Made by a program: the position numbers and the translations under genes
The notes under the pieces: model-generated
What the model was told of the DNA's origin: nothing
The model's database searches: none
The model's input: the letters and a program-made list of their open reading frames with translations, nothing else
Assembly (NCBI GenBank): GCA_021287075.1
Contig: JAJTBD010000005.1
Coordinates: 62,001 to 126,000 of the forward strand
Source of the DNA: Micrococcales bacterium
Lineage (GTDB): Bacteria > Actinomycetota > Actinomycetes > Actinomycetales > Dermatophilaceae
Reading direction: 5' to 3'
Length of the DNA: 64,000 nt
Part shown: positions 44,646 to 53,678 of the stretch, piece by piece
How positions within the stretch are numbered: the stretch's first letter is position 1
Layout: the number at the start of each line of letters is the position of its first letter

Positions 44646-45554
44646 TCAGCACTCCTGGTGGCCGGCGCGCCAGTAGCCCATGAATGCGATGTCCTTGCGC
44701 GACCAGCCATGGCTGCCGATGAGCGTCCGGCGCATGGCACGGACCATGGCCGACTCGCCGGCGATCCATGCATAACGGCGGTGCTCGTCGGACTCCGGTG
44801 TCTCCCAGAGGATCTCGTCGATTCCGAAGTCAGCATCAGAGGTCTCCGCGACCGGCCGCGGGAAGCGCTCGAGGGCCGGCGGCACGTCGGCCACGATGCG
44901 CTCGCCGGTGACCTCACCGGCGGCGCGGGGCAGCCAGACGACCTCGATGCCGTCAGGGTGGGCCAACGGCAGGATGTCGTCTGGCGTCGGGACCTCGAGG
45001 AAGGCCTGGCCGCTCAGGTCGCTGGGCGCCTGCTCGAGGATCGAGGCGATCGCGGGCACGGCCGTCTCGTCGCCGACGAGCAGCACTCGTCGGGCGGCGC
45101 CCGGCCGCCACTCGACGCCGCAGAGGGCGGAGTCGCCGCGCGAGTCGGGGCCGACGATGAGCAGCGGCATCCCCGGGGCGGCCTGCTCGGCCCAGGCGGC
45201 TGCGGGCCCGGGACCGGCGCCGGTGTGCTCGTGGAGGGCGATGTCGATGTCGACCTCGCGCAGGTGCGGACGCACGGCCCGCGCGGTGAAGGTGCGGATC
45301 GGGTTGCGGCGCTGGTCGGGCAGCTCACGCCAGGGCCGGAACCAGTCCTCCCCGCCGGGGAAGTGGGCGAACGGCTCCTCGCGCGGGAGCGGCAGGACGA
45401 GCTTGACCCGCTGGTCGAGGCAGGTGTCGCCAAACAGGTCGAGGTCCTCGCCGGTGAAGGTCACGCGCAGGAAGTGCGGCGTGAGCCGGCGGACCGCTGC
45501 CACGGTCACCGCGAACGGGCGATAGACCGGCTGGCGTTGTGGGGCGACGCTCAT
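44646..45554 (-). CDS. siderophore-interacting protein (ferric-siderophore reductase, ViuB/SIP type)
   Basis: 302 residues. The N-terminal FAD-binding barrel has LTPHFLRVTFTGEDL and RNPIRTFTARAVRP (the flavin-binding R-x-F/Y-T-x-R), and the C-terminal NAD(P)H domain has VLLVGDETAVPAIASIL and YAWIAGESAMVRAMRRTL. It reduces and releases iron from imported siderophores in the cytosol. It heads the operon SIP, binding protein, permeases, ATPase, and its start lies 7 nt from an iron box. Confidence 0.94.
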   Translation of the reverse strand: MSVAPQRQPVYRPFAVTVAAVRRLTPHFLRVTFTGEDLDLFGDTCLDQRVKLVLPLPREEPFAHFPGGEDWFRPWRELPDQRRNPIRTFTARAVRPHLREVDIDIALHEHTGAGPGPAAAWAEQAAPGMPLLIVGPDSRGDSALCGVEWRPGAARRVLLVGDETAVPAIASILEQAPSDLSGQAFLEVPTPDDILPLAHPDGIEVVWLPRAAGEVTGERIVADVPPALERFPRPVAETSDADFGIDEILWETPESDEHRRYAWIAGESAMVRAMRRTLIGSHGWSRKDIAFMGYWRAGHQEC

Positions 45555-45561
45555 GGGACAA

Positions 45562-45581
45562 AGGTAAGGTGAGCCTTACCT
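45562..45581. promoter_or_regulatory. iron box (DtxR/IdeR-type operator)
   Basis: AGGTAAGGTGAGCCTTACCT: an 8-bp perfect inverted repeat with a 4-nt spacer, flanked by AA and AA, a close match to the DtxR/IdeR consensus (TTAGGTTAGCCTAACCTAA class). It ends 7 nt before the SIP start on the minus strand, so an iron-loaded repressor would block this promoter. Confidence 0.88.
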
Positions 45582-45646
45582 AATTCGTCAAATCGCCCTC
45601 TGGACGCGGCCGAGCCCGCCGCCCGGCGGGGTGACCCTGCGCAAAA

Positions 45647-45683
45647 GGTATGCCGCGCAGCCAATCTGGCTGCGCGGCATACC
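45647..45683. terminator. F-type hairpin after katA
   Basis: GGTATGCCGCGCAGCC (45647-45662) and its exact reverse complement (45668-45683), loop 5 nt. It lies 38 nt beyond the katA stop on the minus strand. Confidence 0.75.
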
Positions 45684-45721
45684 GTCTCGTGCCGGTGACC
45701 CTGGGGTCAGGTGACCTCGGG

Positions 45722-47284
45722 TCAGCGAGCGGACTCGCGGGTGAAGGCGTCGGGGTCGACCTCCATGAGGGCCTTGCGCACGCCCTCGCCATAGGCGGGG
45801 TCGGCCTTGGTGCAGTTGTCGATGTGGCGCTCGGCCGTGCGCTTGGTGACGCCGGCCATGGCGCGCGCGGTGTTGTAGAAGAGCGCCTGCTGCTGCTCGG
45901 GGCTCATCTTCTCGCGGAAGAGGATGCCGGGCTGCTCGTAGTAGTTGTCGTCATCGGCGCGGAAGTCCCAGCGGTCGCCGGGCTTGCCGTCGAGCTGGTA
46001 GGCGGGCTCGCGGTACTGCGGCTGCTCCTCCCACAGGCCATAGCCATTGGGGTTGTAGTGCTTCTCGGAGCCGAGATTGCCGTCGACACGCATCTGCCCG
46101 TCGCGGTGGAAGGAGTGCGCCGTCTTGGCCGCCTTGGGCGCGTTGACCGGGATCTGGTGGTGGTTGACGCCGAGGCGGTAGCGCTGGGCGTCGCCATAGG
46201 AGAAGAGCCGACCCTGGAGCATGCGGTCGGGCGAGAAGCCAATGCCTGGAACGACATTCGCCGGGGTGAAGGCGGCCTGCTCGATGTCCTGGAAGTAGTT
46301 GTCGGGGTTGCGGTTGAGCTCGAACTCGCCGACCTCGATGAGCGGGTAGTCCTTCTTGGACCAGACCTTGGTCAGGTCGAAGGGGTGGTAGCGGTAGGTC
46401 GCCGCGTCAGCCTCCGGCATGATCTGCACGAAGAGCGTCCACTTGGGGAAGTCGCCCTTCTCGATCGACTCGTAGAGGTCGCGCTGGTGGGACTCGCGAT
46501 CGGAGCCGACCAGGGTCGCGGCCTCCTCGTCGGTGAGGTTCTCGATGCCCTGCTGGGTGCGGAAGTGCATCTTGACCCAGAAGCGCTCACCCTGGGCGTT
46601 GTAGAAGCTGTAGGTGTGCGAGGTGAAGCCGTGCATGTGCCGGTAGGACTTGGGAATCCCCCTGTCGGACATGACGATCGTGACCTGGTGCAGGGCCTCG
46701 GGCAGGCTCGACCAGAAGTCGAAGTTGTTCTCCGAGGAGCGCATGTTGGTGCGCGGGTCGCGCTTGACGGCGTGGTTGAGGTCGGGGAACTTCAGCGGGT
46801 CGCGGAAGAAGAACACGGGGGTGTTGTTGCCCACCATGTCCCAGTTGCCCTCGTCGGTGTAGAACTTCAGCGAGAAGCCGCGGATGTCGCGCTCGGCGTC
46901 GGCCGCGCCGCGCTCGCCGGCGACGGTGGAGAAGCGCGCCATCATCTCGGTCTTCTTGCCGACCTCGGCGAAGATGCTCGCGCAGGTGTACTGCGTGATG
47001 TCGTGGGTGACGGTGAAGGTGCCGTGGGCGCCGGAGCCCTTGGCGTGCATGCGCCGCTCGGGGATGACCTCGCGGTCGAAGTGCGCGAGCTTCTCGAGGA
47101 ACCACACGTCCTGGAGAAGCATCGGGCCGCGCGGGCCGGCGGTGACGGAGTTCTGGCCGTCCCAGACCGGCGCGCCGGCGGCCGTGGTCATCGGCTGCGG
47201 GCTGGCCTCGTCGTGGGAGGGGATGACGTTCTGTGCGTGCTCGACCTTCTCGGCCGGCTGGTTGGGACCCTTTTCGCTTGCCAC
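45722..47284 (-). CDS. katA: catalase, small-subunit type (clade 3)
   Basis: 520-residue haem catalase, a second one in the window and of a different clade. Distal His H80 ([13 protein letters not shown]), distal Asn in [10 protein letters not shown] and the haem Tyr in [13 protein letters not shown] are present; no C-terminal flavodoxin domain. It starts at a GTG with a strong ribosome binding site (GAGGAGAA). It follows the Fur-family gene on the same strand after 82 nt, the usual regulator-catalase pairing of actinobacteria. Confidence 0.95.
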   Translation of the reverse strand: MASEKGPNQPAEKVEHAQNVIPSHDEASPQPMTTAAGAPVWDGQNSVTAGPRGPMLLQDVWFLEKLAHFDREVIPERRMHAKGSGAHGTFTVTHDITQYTCASIFAEVGKKTEMMARFSTVAGERGAADAERDIRGFSLKFYTDEGNWDMVGNNTPVFFFRDPLKFPDLNHAVKRDPRTNMRSSENNFDFWSSLPEALHQVTIVMSDRGIPKSYRHMHGFTSHTYSFYNAQGERFWVKMHFRTQQGIENLTDEEAATLVGSDRESHQRDLYESIEKGDFPKWTLFVQIMPEADAATYRYHPFDLTKVWSKKDYPLIEVGEFELNRNPDNYFQDIEQAAFTPANVVPGIGFSPDRMLQGRLFSYGDAQRYRLGVNHHQIPVNAPKAAKTAHSFHRDGQMRVDGNLGSEKHYNPNGYGLWEEQPQYREPAYQLDGKPGDRWDFRADDDNYYEQPGILFREKMSPEQQQALFYNTARAMAGVTKRTAERHIDNCTKADPAYGEGVRKALMEVDPDAFTRESAR

Positions 47285-47366
47285 TTCAGTTCTCCTCGTG
47301 CTGGAAGGTGCTGATGGATGGTGAGGGTTCGTGGGGGCGGCCCGCCCGGTCGGCGGGTATGCCGCG

Positions 47367-47819
47367 TCAGCCGGCTGCCGCTCCGGGCGTCACCGTGGGC
47401 GCGGGCGGGGCAAGGCGACAGTCGGGGCACAGGCCCCAATAGGTCACCTCTGCCTCGTCGATGACGAAGCCGCGGTCGTCGTCGGCCTCGAGGCACGGCC
47501 GGTGACCCACCGCGCAGTCGACGTCCTCGATGTCGCCGCACCGGCGGCATACGACGTGGTGGTGGTTGTCGCCCACCCGCAGCTCATAGCGCGCGGGCGA
47601 GCCGGCCGGCTCGATGGCGCGGACGATGCCCGCGCGGGTGAGCGCGCCGAGGACGTCATAGATGGCCTGGGTGGAGACGCGGCCGAGGTCGGCACGCACC
47701 GCGGTGGCCACGGTGTCGGCGTCGGCATGGGGGCGTGAGCCCAGCGCCTCGATCACGGCCACCCGCGGCCGCGTCACGCGCAGCGATGCTGCGCGGAGCT
47801 GGGTCTCGGGTGTCGTCAT
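47367..47819 (-). CDS. Fur-family regulator (CatR/FurA/PerR-like)
   Basis: 150 residues: winged helix ([39 protein letters not shown]) then the metal-binding dimerisation domain with [18 protein letters not shown] and a second CPDC pair for structural zinc. The adjacent katA gene indicates a peroxide-sensing repressor like CatR of Streptomyces. GTTC-n4-GAAC upstream (about 47837-47848) might be part of its operator; weak evidence. Confidence 0.9.
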   Translation of the reverse strand: MTTPETQLRAASLRVTRPRVAVIEALGSRPHADADTVATAVRADLGRVSTQAIYDVLGALTRAGIVRAIEPAGSPARYELRVGDNHHHVVCRRCGDIEDVDCAVGHRPCLEADDDRGFVIDEAEVTYWGLCPDCRLAPPAPTVTPGAAAG

Positions 47820-47886
47820 CCCTCGAGGGTGGCACGTTCTCTGGAACTGGTCAAGAAAAGATGGAGGGGCTGTCCGACCGGTGCCG

Positions 47887-47979
47887 CGGCAAGATCGACT
47901 ATCACCAGCCGCCGTTGGGCCTGCTGCTCAGGCTGGGCACGGCAACGACAGACCTGAGGCGGTAGTCGATCTTGCCGCC
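47887..47979. repeat. D1 palindrome, 5' flank of second DUF559 cassette
   Basis: Left arm CGGCAAGATCGACTATCACC (47887-47906); right arm 47961-47979 is its reverse complement lacking three bases (TCA). Spacer 54 nt. It lies 57 nt upstream of the DUF559 start at 48037. The rest of the gap to the Fur gene is unremarkable. Confidence 0.88.
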
Positions 47980-48036
47980 CAGGGGCCTGTGGATAACCGC
48001 CCAGGCCATTCCGCCAATCCGGGCAGGCTTCGCTGG

Positions 48037-48939
48037 GTGGCCTATGAGATTGAGATGCGGCACTGGGACATCACCCTCACCATCAAGCGGCTCGGTGGCG
48101 TCGCGACCTGGCGCGAGCTGCGGCGCGCGCACTCCAGACGTGAGATCGATGCGGCGATGCGCGACGGGGTCGTGGCGCGTCTGTGGCACGGCAAGTACGT
48201 GCGCGGAGACTTCGCCCACGCGAGTGATGCGGCCCGCCGGCTCTCAGGAGTGGCCGTGCTGCTGACCGCCGCCGAGTTCTGGGGGTGGCGCATGCAGTGG
48301 ACTCATCAGCGTCCTCAGGTTGTGGTGCCCAGGGGCCGCAAGATCAGCCCGGAAAGGCGGGCCGGGGTGGACGTGAGCTGGCGCGGCATACCCGAAGCTG
48401 ACGTGGAGAACGGGTGGGTGACGACACCCCTGCGCACAGCGTTGGACTGCATGGTGTTCCTGCCCTTCACGGAGGCGCTCTCCATCGCGGACTCGGCGCT
48501 GCGCTCGCAGCTGGTCACTCGGGCCCAGTTGATCGCGCGGGTCGAGACGCTGCCCAAGCAGTGGCGTCGCAGGGTCATCAGGGTCCTGGATGCGGCGAAC
48601 GCGGATGCAGACGGGCCATTCGAGTCAGTTCTGCGCGCGCACGTGCTGGACATCCCCGGTGCGGATTTCACTCCGCAGGTCAAGATCGAGGACGAGGACG
48701 GATTCATCGGGCGGGTCGATCTGGCCTGCACTGAGCTCAAGATCGTCTTGGAGGCCGAGAGCCACGAGTTCCATGGCGAGCCGGAGGCCTTTGCGCGGGA
48801 CTGCCGGCGTTATGCGCGGATGGCCGCCGAAGGCTGGACGGTGCTGCGGTTCTCGTGGCCCGATGTGATGCACAAGGGCGAGTGGGTGCGCCGGATCGTT
48901 GAGAAGGCTGTGCGGATGCGGCAGGCGCTCCTGGGGTGA
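48037..48939 (+). CDS. DUF559 (Vsr-like nuclease fold) protein with AbiEi-like N-terminal region
   Basis: 300 residues from GTG 48037 (leaderless -10 CAGGCT 7 nt before it), or 294 from ATG 48055. The N-terminal part is a winged-helix-like region (GGVATWRELRRAHSRREI, AMRDGVVARLWHGKYV). The C-terminal nuclease core aligns column by column with the protein at 12662: E196, D228 (GRVDLA), E239/E241 (VLEAESHEFH), H243, DCRRYARMAAEGWTVLRF. The two proteins are otherwise strongly diverged. No toxin gene is adjacent. It lies between palindromes D1 and D2, whose arms match each other but not those of the other cassette. Confidence 0.82.
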   Translation: MAYEIEMRHWDITLTIKRLGGVATWRELRRAHSRREIDAAMRDGVVARLWHGKYVRGDFAHASDAARRLSGVAVLLTAAEFWGWRMQWTHQRPQVVVPRGRKISPERRAGVDVSWRGIPEADVENGWVTTPLRTALDCMVFLPFTEALSIADSALRSQLVTRAQLIARVETLPKQWRRRVIRVLDAANADADGPFESVLRAHVLDIPGADFTPQVKIEDEDGFIGRVDLACTELKIVLEAESHEFHGEPEAFARDCRRYARMAAEGWTVLRFSWPDVMHKGEWVRRIVEKAVRMRQALLG

Positions 48940-48940
48940 G

Positions 48941-49031
48941 CGGCAACATCGACTATCACCTTGGGCGGCACGGAGATCCGTTCGTGCTCAGCCCGACGCG
49001 TGAGCCGCTGTGGTGATAGTCGATATTGCCG
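48941..49031. repeat. D2 palindrome, 3' flank of second DUF559 cassette
   Basis: Left arm CGGCAACATCGACTATCACC (48941-48960), right arm 49012-49031 inverted with 19 of 20 matches, spacer 51 nt. It begins 1 nt after the DUF559 stop. Arms are nearly identical to D1. Confidence 0.9.
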
Positions 49032-49070
49032 GGGGTATGCCGCGTGGCGGGGGTGCGCGGGGAGGCCGCG

Positions 49071-50486
49071 TCAGGGCGCGTTGGTGTGCAGGAGCCCGAC
49101 GAGCTGCTCCCAGGTGGCGATCTTGGTGCGCTCGCGGCCGTGCTCTCGGCCGAGGGCGAGCTCGGCGGCGTCGATCGAGCGCCAGTCGGCCAGCGTGCTG
49201 GGCTCGTAGCCGCGGGCGCGCATCGCGGTGGGGAGGTCGACGGCGGGGGCGGGGGTCTCGCCCGCGGCGAGCAGGTCCTCGACCAGGTGGCCGACGGTCT
49301 CGGCGGCGTCGGACTTGTTGGTGCCGATGACGCCGATGGGCCCGCGTTTGACCCAGCCGACGCAGTACTCCCGGGGCGAGGCCTGGCCGGACTCGTCGAG
49401 CACCCGCCCCTCGGCGTTGGGCACGACGGCCCGCGTGGTGTCGAAGGGCACGCCGGGCAGGGGAGAGGAGCGGTAGCCGATCGAGCGCAGCACGAGCTGG
49501 ACGTCGATCGACTCGCGCTCGCCGGTGCCGACCACTCGCCCGTCGCCATCGAGCCGGGTGCGCTCCAGCACCAGCCGGGCCAGCCGCCCGTCCTCGTCGC
49601 GCTCGAGCTCCACCGGCCGCCGCCAGAAGAGGAAGTGCAGGCGGCGCTGCGGCGGTGCCGCGCCCTCGCCTGCCGCCTGGGCACCCATCGCGCCCGGCCC
49701 GGAGGCCGCCACCGGCAGCTCGCCCGCGGGCCCGTCGGCCAGCTCACCCAGCAGCGCCACATTGGCCTTGGTGCGCCGGTCGAGGCCGCCCTCGTCGACC
49801 CCGTCGAAGGCGCCGTCTGAGACCGACACGGCCAGACCGGGCAGCTGCACGAGCTCGCGCAGCTCCTTGGTCGTGTAGGAGGCGTGCTGCGGCCCGCGCC
49901 GGCCGACGATCCAGACGTCGTCGACGCGCGCCCGCCCCAGCTCGTCCAAGACCGTCTGGGGCATGTCTGTCACCGAGAGCTGGGCGGAGGTCTTGAGCAG
50001 GATCCGGGCGACGTCGACCGCGACATTGCCCACGCCGATCGCCGCCGCGCCGTGCACCCCCGCCAGCGACTGGCCAGTGGCGTCGGGGTGCCCGCCATAC
50101 CAGGCCACGAACTCCCGGGCGCTGCGGCTGCCCTCCACCGACTCGCCAGGGATGCCCATCTGCACGTCCTCGCTCGCCCCCACGGCATACACGACCGCGT
50201 CATAGGCCGAGAGCAGCTCCTCGCGGGTGGTGTCCCGCCCGAACTCGCACATCCCCCAGAAGCGGATCGCGGGATCCTCGAGGACCTTGGCCAGGGCGGT
50301 CGCGACGGCCTTGATGTTCTCGTGGTCGGGCGCCACGCCATAGCGCAGCAGCCCGAACGGCGTCGGCAGCCGCTCGATCAGGTCGACCTCGACCGGCAGC
50401 CGGTCCTGGCTGGCAAGGGCCTGCGCCGCGAACAGCCCGGACGGGCCGGCGCCGACGATCGCGATCCGCCTGGGCCGTGTGGTCAT
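49071..50486 (-). CDS. fprA: ferredoxin--NADP+ reductase, FprA type
   Basis: 471-residue adrenodoxin-reductase-like flavoprotein. FAD motif IAIVGAGPSGLFAAQAL, family blocks LPTPFGLLRYGVAPDHENIK and GVGNVAVDVARILLK (NADP site), VWIVGRRGPQHASYT, and the C-terminal CVGWVKRGPIGVIGTNKSDA. It exchanges electrons between NADPH and ferredoxin. ATG 50486; the start region overlaps the frame of the divergent bluB upstream zone but not its chosen start. Confidence 0.92.
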   Translation of the reverse strand: MTTRPRRIAIVGAGPSGLFAAQALASQDRLPVEVDLIERLPTPFGLLRYGVAPDHENIKAVATALAKVLEDPAIRFWGMCEFGRDTTREELLSAYDAVVYAVGASEDVQMGIPGESVEGSRSAREFVAWYGGHPDATGQSLAGVHGAAAIGVGNVAVDVARILLKTSAQLSVTDMPQTVLDELGRARVDDVWIVGRRGPQHASYTTKELRELVQLPGLAVSVSDGAFDGVDEGGLDRRTKANVALLGELADGPAGELPVAASGPGAMGAQAAGEGAAPPQRRLHFLFWRRPVELERDEDGRLARLVLERTRLDGDGRVVGTGERESIDVQLVLRSIGYRSSPLPGVPFDTTRAVVPNAEGRVLDESGQASPREYCVGWVKRGPIGVIGTNKSDAAETVGHLVEDLLAAGETPAPAVDLPTAMRARGYEPSTLADWRSIDAAELALGREHGRERTKIATWEQLVGLLHTNAP

Positions 50487-50580
50487 GCCAACTCCTTGTC
50501 AGGTATGCCGCGTGCTCGCCTCATCGAAGCATCTCGCCCTGGTGCGTGGCGGCCGAAGCGCGCACGAGAGGGTGTCCTGC

Positions 50581-51216
50581 GTGATCTTCACGGCGGAGCA
50601 GGCGGGGACCCTGTGGGATGTCATGCGATGGCGTCGGGATGTGCGCCACTTCAGGCCGGATGCCCTGGACGAGGCCACGCTCGAGCGGCTGCGCGCCGCG
50701 ATGGATCTCGCGCCATCGGTCGGCAACGCCAGGCCGTGGCGGGTGCTGCGCGTCGACGACCCGGGGCTGCGAGCGGCGGCCCGCGCGGAGTTCGAGGAGT
50801 GCAACGCGCTGGCGGCGACGGAGTACGACGAGGGGGCGCGCGCGGCATACCTCCGTCTGAAACTGGCTGGGATGGAGGTGGCGCCCGTGCAGCTGGCGGT
50901 CTTCACCGACACCGACCCCGCCAGCGGGCGGGGCCTGGGGCGGCGCACGATGCCCGAGACGCTGCGGGCCTCGACCGCGATGGCCGTCTATTCGCTCTGG
51001 CTGGCCGCGCGCGCCGAGAACCTCGGGCTCGGCTGGGTCTCGATCCTGCGACCGGAGGTGGTCGGGCGGATCCTCGGGGTGCCGGAGGAATGGGCCTTCG
51101 AGGGATGGCTGTGCCTGGGCCGCCCGGAGGAGTCGGAGGACGCGGTCTCACACACCCCGCTGCTGCACCGCGTCGGATGGCAGGAGAACGCGACCACGCA
51201 GTGGCTGCGCCGCTAG
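50581..51216 (+). CDS. bluB: BluB, 5,6-dimethylbenzimidazole synthase
   Basis: 211-residue nitroreductase-fold enzyme that cannibalises reduced FMN to make the lower ligand of vitamin B12. Diagnostic blocks: RRDVRHFRPDALDEATLERL, APSVGNARPWRVLRV, LKLAGMEVAPVQLAVFTD, LGRRTMPETL and LGLGWVSILRPEVV. Start taken at GTG 50581 behind GAGAGGG; upstream in-frame starts exist. No other cobalamin genes are near, so this is an isolated B12 gene in the window. Confidence 0.88.
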   Translation: MIFTAEQAGTLWDVMRWRRDVRHFRPDALDEATLERLRAAMDLAPSVGNARPWRVLRVDDPGLRAAARAEFEECNALAATEYDEGARAAYLRLKLAGMEVAPVQLAVFTDTDPASGRGLGRRTMPETLRASTAMAVYSLWLAARAENLGLGWVSILRPEVVGRILGVPEEWAFEGWLCLGRPEESEDAVSHTPLLHRVGWQENATTQWLRR

Positions 51217-51244
51217 CCGTGGGGCGGACCGGGCGAGGTCGCAC

Positions 51245-51306
51245 CCCCTTGAGCCAAATGGCGAGTTCCGCGCCCACCCCTTGAGCCAAGTGGCGAGTTC
51301 CGCGCC
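51245..51306. repeat. two A-type units, same (inverse) orientation
   Basis: CCCTTGAGCCAAATGGCGAG and a nearly identical second copy repeat with a 31-nt period between convergent genes. Confidence 0.75.
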
Positions 51307-51311
51307 CCTGC

Positions 51312-51800
51312 TCAGCCCCGCAGCAGCTCGTCGAGCTTGGCGAAGGAGGACTCCCACCCGCCGCGGGCCTGCTCGGCGACCATGGCGGGGAAGGGGCCCT
51401 GGGTCAGCCGCAGCCGGGAGCCGCCGTCGGGGCCATCGGCGAAGTCGAGCCGCAGCGCCAGGGTCAGGTCCATCGGGGGCTCGCCGTCGCCCTCGCCGGT
51501 GACGCGCTCCTCGCCCACCAGGCGCTCGCCCTCGACCACCTCGGTGAAGATCGCGTTGACCGGCGAGACAAAACTCGGGTCGTCATCGGCGACCATCGTG
51601 AAGCGCTGCGGTCCCCCGACGACCGCCCGCACGTCCACGGACGCCGGGTCGACATGGAATCCCTTGGGGCCGAACCACTTCGCGAGCATCTCGCCGTCGG
51701 CGAAGGCGCGATAGAGCGCTTCGCGGGGCGCGTCGAAGGCCCGCTCGAGCTCGAGCATGATCGCGTCGTTGGTGTTGGGCTCGTGCGTGTGCCGGGTCAT
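51312..51800 (-). CDS. SRPBCC/AHSA1-domain protein
   Basis: 162 residues with the START-like fold of the activator-of-Hsp90-ATPase-1 family: LERAFDAPREALYRAFADGE, LAKWFGPKGFHVDPASVDVR and the C-terminal amphipathic helix (MVAEQARGGWESSFAKLDEL). Such proteins bind hydrophobic ligands; specific role unknown. Ribosome binding site GGAGG precedes ATG 51800. Confidence 0.88.
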   Translation of the reverse strand: MTRHTHEPNTNDAIMLELERAFDAPREALYRAFADGEMLAKWFGPKGFHVDPASVDVRAVVGGPQRFTMVADDDPSFVSPVNAIFTEVVEGERLVGEERVTGEGDGEPPMDLTLALRLDFADGPDGGSRLRLTQGPFPAMVAEQARGGWESSFAKLDELLRG

Positions 51801-51844
51801 CGGCGCCTCCTCCGTGCGTGCCCGCCCAATCTAGTGGGCCGGGC

Positions 51845-52129
51845 TCACTGCGAGGGGGCCGACCCTTGGAGAGAGGCGATGACCTGCGCGCACGGACCGT
51901 CACCGGAGCCACCGGTCGCGTTCATGGCGTCCTGGAGCTCCGCAGCGGTCAGCCCCTGCTTCTTTGCGACGGCGCCGAGGACCGTGCACACCTGCTTGAG
52001 ACTCTCGTCGGTGTTGTTGTTGATCTGGACGGCGCTGTCGCCCGCGCTGCCGCACGAGGCCAGCAGGATCAGGATGAGGACCACGTTGACCCATGTGGGC
52101 AGCTTGACCTCGGGACGCTGGTCGGCCAT
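51845..52129 (-). CDS. small putative lipoprotein
   Basis: 94 residues. A charged start is followed by a hydrophobic helix NVVLILILLASCGSAG with a lipobox-like LASC, then a helical, Cys-containing domain (LKQVCTVLGAVAKK, GDGPCAQVIASL). It is probably membrane-anchored, by lipid or by the helix. Start ATG 52129 behind GAGGAG. No family recognised. Confidence 0.6.
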   Translation of the reverse strand: MADQRPEVKLPTWVNVVLILILLASCGSAGDSAVQINNNTDESLKQVCTVLGAVAKKQGLTAAELQDAMNATGGSGDGPCAQVIASLQGSAPSQ

Positions 52130-52202
52130 GACGACTCCTCGCTGGATGGGCACGCCCCTGCGCGTGCGCTGAGATCATCGTGCTCCTGCCACGGCAGCCC
52201 CG

Positions 52203-52262
52203 CACGCGGAACTCGCCAGTTGGCTTGAGGGGGTGGGGCGGAACTCGCCAGTTGGCTTGAGA
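52203..52262. repeat. two A-type units, direct orientation
   Basis: GCGGAACTCGCCAGTTGGCT occurs twice with about 31-nt period, upstream of the AI-2E transporter gene, divergent gap. Confidence 0.75.
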
Positions 52263-52335
52263 GGGGGGAGCGGTGAGCACGCGGCATACCTGAGCGGGTG
52301 CGGCGGTCACGGCGTCGGCGTGCTTCGATTGACGC

Positions 52336-53595
52336 ATGGCGACCACGACCCAGCCCTCGGACGCGCCCGCAGTCGCGAGCACCCCCGCGGACCGCGACGA
52401 CCCGGGCGGCATCCTCGGCATCCCGACGGGCGTCACGCTCGTCCTGACCCTGGCCGCGGCGACGATCGCCATGGGCGGGCTGCGCTATGTCGCCAGCATC
52501 ATCGGGCCGGTCTTCTTTGCCCTCACCCTCGCGATCGCCGTCCGGCCCGCGATGCACTGGCTGATCCGCAAGGGCCTGCCCGCCTGGGCGAGCACGCTGC
52601 TGGTCCTCCTCGGGCTCTACACCCTGCTCTTCGGGATGCTGGGCGCGCTGGCCGCCGCGATCGCGCAGCTGTCGACCAAACTGCCCGACTACAGCGACCG
52701 CTTCGAGGAGATCTACAACCAGATCCTCTCCTTCATCGGCCGCTTCGGCATCGAGACCGCCGACATCAAGGAGCAGCTCCAGAGCTTCGACTACACCTCG
52801 ATCCTGGGTGTCGCCCAGAAGCTGCTGGCCAGCATCACCGCCGGCTCGACCCAGGTGCTGACCCTGGTCATGGTCCTGGCCTTCCTCGTCTTCGACACCG
52901 CCAACCTGACCGACCGCGCCACCGAGCTGACCCGGGCCCGGCCGGCGCTCGCGGCGGCGCTGACCGACTTCTCCTCGCGGGTGCGCAAGTACTGGGTCGT
53001 CTCCACGGTCTTCGGCCTGGTCGTCGCGATCATGGACTACTTCGCGCTGCTCAGCCTCGGGGTGCCGCTGGCCTTCACCTGGGGTGTCTTCGCGTTCATC
53101 ACCAACTACATCCCCAACGTCGGCTTCGTCATCGGGCTCGTCCCGCCCGCGCTGCTGGCGCTGCTCGAGCACGGGCCGGTGTCGATGATCTGGGTCATCG
53201 CGGCATACACGATCATCAACTTCGTCATGCAGTCGGTGATCCAGCCGAAGTTCACCGGTGACGCCGTCGGCCTCAACACCTCGGTCACCTTCATCTCGCT
53301 GATCTTCTGGACCGCGATCATCGGTCCGCTGGGTGCCGTGCTGGCCGTGCCGCTGACCCTCTTCTTCAAGTCGGTCCTGATCGACTCCGACCGGCGGCTG
53401 CGCTGGCTCAATGTCTTCCTCAAGGCGGCGAGCGCCAAGGAGCAGGCGCCCCACCCCGACGGCCGCGACATCGCCGCCGAGCGGGAGGTCACCGACGAGC
53501 TCGCCGCCGCCGAGACCGAGGAGTCGCCCCAGGCGCGGGCCGAGGCCGTGGCCAGCACCCCTGAGCCCGAGCGGCTCGGCGACGACCGCGCCTGA
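52336..53595 (+). CDS. AI-2E family transporter (PerM/UPF0118)
   Basis: 419-residue membrane protein of the TqsA/PerM family. Eight or so helices with the family's central soluble segment (about 110-160), GVFAFITNYIPNVGFVIGLVPPALLALLE and QSVIQPKFTGDAVGLNTSVTFISLIFW. A charged cytoplasmic C-terminal tail of about 50 residues follows. Family members export autoinducer-2 or act as Na+/H+ antiporters; which applies here is not visible. Confidence 0.9.
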   Translation: MATTTQPSDAPAVASTPADRDDPGGILGIPTGVTLVLTLAAATIAMGGLRYVASIIGPVFFALTLAIAVRPAMHWLIRKGLPAWASTLLVLLGLYTLLFGMLGALAAAIAQLSTKLPDYSDRFEEIYNQILSFIGRFGIETADIKEQLQSFDYTSILGVAQKLLASITAGSTQVLTLVMVLAFLVFDTANLTDRATELTRARPALAAALTDFSSRVRKYWVVSTVFGLVVAIMDYFALLSLGVPLAFTWGVFAFITNYIPNVGFVIGLVPPALLALLEHGPVSMIWVIAAYTIINFVMQSVIQPKFTGDAVGLNTSVTFISLIFWTAIIGPLGAVLAVPLTLFFKSVLIDSDRRLRWLNVFLKAASAKEQAPHPDGRDIAAEREVTDELAAAETEESPQARAEAVASTPEPERLGDDRA

Positions 53596-53678
53596 GCGGT
53601 ATGCCGCGTGGTCCCCTCACCATTGGGACCGTGGGCTGCTGCCAGGGCAGCACTCATCGGTCCCGATGACGGGTCCCG

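Noticed and set aside
47837..47848. Fur-family operator upstream of the regulator gene
   Set aside because: GTTC-n4-GAAC is only a 4-bp inverted repeat and does not match a known box well enough to list as a feature.
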